From NCBI GenBank assembly GCA_035291645.1, contig DATDRQ010000246.1:1-6750 (forward strand): a stretch of 6,750 nucleotides of DNA, written 5' to 3'. Below the pieces are notes generated by a model that worked only from the letters and a program-made list of their open reading frames with translations, did not search any database and had not been told where the DNA came from. Positions 6,391-6,750 of the stretch are shown piece by piece. Position numbers and translations under genes: made by a program. The first letter of the stretch is position 1. Every line of letters begins with the position of its first letter. The stretch is from DATDRQ01 sp035291645 (GTDB taxonomy: Bacteria > Chloroflexota > Anaerolineae > Anaerolineales > UBA4823).

Positions 6391-6408
6391 CTTTTTTTTC
6401 GTTATAAT
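6382..6408 (+). promoter_or_regulatory. Promoter of the antitoxin-like gene, predicted nearly leaderless
   Basis: TTGATA (6382-6387; 5 of 6 to consensus) and a perfect TATAAT (6403-6408) are separated by 15 bases, slightly short. A run of eight T (6392-6399) fills the spacer. Transcription would start about 6-8 bases after the -10, at 6414-6416, and the ATG is at 6419, leaving a leader of only 3-5 bases. The -35 overlaps the last codons and stop of the glutaredoxin gene. No Shine-Dalgarno sequence precedes the ATG, consistent with leaderless translation. Confidence 0.6.
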
Positions 6409-6418
6409 AGAGAAACAT

Positions 6419-6727
6419 ATGGAAACGATCATCCTCCCGAAGCCTGCTTATAACGTTCTCCGCCGCCTGACAGGCGAATCCCGCCCGGACGTCGCTCTTA
6501 GCCTGGCGTTGAAAGACCTGGTACGTTTGAAACTGCAAGACGCGCAAAGATCCATCTCAGCATATGAGCAAAAATATCAAATGCCATTCTCCATTTTCGA
6601 TGAAAAATGGCACAGAGGAGAAATTAAAGATAAACACTCTTACCTGGTCGAGCAAGACTTCTTAGATTGGGAAGCAGCCCAAACGGACGTGAAATCCCTC
6701 GAAGAATTGTCTGAGTGGATGGCGTGA
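6419..6727 (+). CDS. Small antitoxin-like protein of unknown family
   Basis: The protein has 102 residues, soluble and highly charged, with no cysteine. Residues 1-20 could form a short strand and helix (METIILPKPAYNVLRRL), as at the start of ribbon-helix-helix-type or related DNA-binding antitoxins. Residues 26-60 look like a long helix (LSLALKDLVRLKLQDAQRSISAYEQKYQ). Residues 53-103 carry a Y-x-MPF-x-x-F-x-x-x-W-x-x-GEI-x-D pattern, then an acidic WEA segment. This arrangement resembles small archaeal and bacterial proteins encoded just before short toxin genes, but I do not recognise the family with certainty. The stop codon overlaps the next start (GTGA), which implies translational coupling. 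The second half is clearly more AT-rich than the redox genes, a sign of horizontal origin. The start at 6419 is the only ATG near the promoter. Confidence 0.6.
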   Translation: METIILPKPAYNVLRRLTGESRPDVALSLALKDLVRLKLQDAQRSISAYEQKYQMPFSIFDEKWHRGEIKDKHSYLVEQDFLDWEAAQTDVKSLEELSEWMA

Positions 6728-6750
6728 TCCTCGACGAGTTTGAAGAGGAA
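6724..6750 (+). CDS. Start of a downstream gene, cut by the window edge (possible toxin)
   Basis: A GTG at 6724 overlaps the TGA of the antitoxin-like gene by the sequence GTGA and opens a frame reading V/M-ILDEFEEE to the end of the window. Nine codons are too few to identify a family. The overlap and position suggest the second gene of a toxin-antitoxin pair. There is no clear ribosome site, so translation would rely on coupling to the upstream gene. Confidence 0.35.

Noticed and set aside
6375..6399. Palindrome followed by eight T as a rho-independent terminator for the redox genes
   Set aside because: CAACCGGTTG has no loop, so it cannot form a hairpin of useful size, and nine bases separate it from the T run. 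The T run is better explained as promoter spacer.
6591..6610. Inverted repeat CCATTTT / AAAATGG
   Set aside because: A seven-base AT-rich stem inside a coding region with ordinary codons; likely chance.

Overview
The window is an ordinary bacterial chromosome segment, GC-rich and densely coded, from an organism I cannot name from sequence alone. The mix of genes, including a long TspO-like protein, a two-domain thioredoxin and an AhpC/TSA protein beside a mycoredoxin-like glutaredoxin, would fit Chloroflexota (Anaerolineae-like). That placement is a weak inference. No rRNA, tRNA, CRISPR array, insertion sequence or phage gene is visible.

Left part (1-3514, minus strand): two membrane-protein genes read leftward and probably form one operon. 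A P3B-type (MgtA/MgtB-like) cation ATPase comes first. After a 27-base gap follows a lysylphosphatidylglycerol synthase transmembrane-family (YbhN/MprF-flippase-like) protein that runs off the left edge. A good sigma70-like promoter lies inside the longest possible ATPase reading frame, so I place the ATPase start at the internal ATG at 3454.

Middle (3515-4553): a divergent intergenic region, then a TspO/MBR-related (tryptophan-rich sensory protein) gene of the long, roughly 260-residue kind.

Right part (4554-6390, plus strand): a compact thiol-redox cluster. It holds a tandem thioredoxin-fold protein (first fold without cysteines, second with WCGPC), a single-cysteine peroxiredoxin with a helical N-terminal extension, and, 10 bases later, a small glutaredoxin whose active site is CAAT instead of CxxC. 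Together these look like a peroxide-reducing chain in which the resolving cysteines come from partner proteins.

Right edge (6391-6750): an AT-richer small gene with its own promoter (perfect TATAAT) and a predicted nearly leaderless transcript. Its stop codon overlaps the start of a further gene cut by the window edge. Size, overlap and composition suggest a toxin-antitoxin-type pair, but the toxin is not visible.

I see no clearly unprecedented system. The most interesting items are the redox trio with missing resolving cysteines, the leaderless antitoxin-like gene, the Glu-to-Gln change in the ATPase M4 motif, and a palindromic repeat-like element inside the thioredoxin linker.
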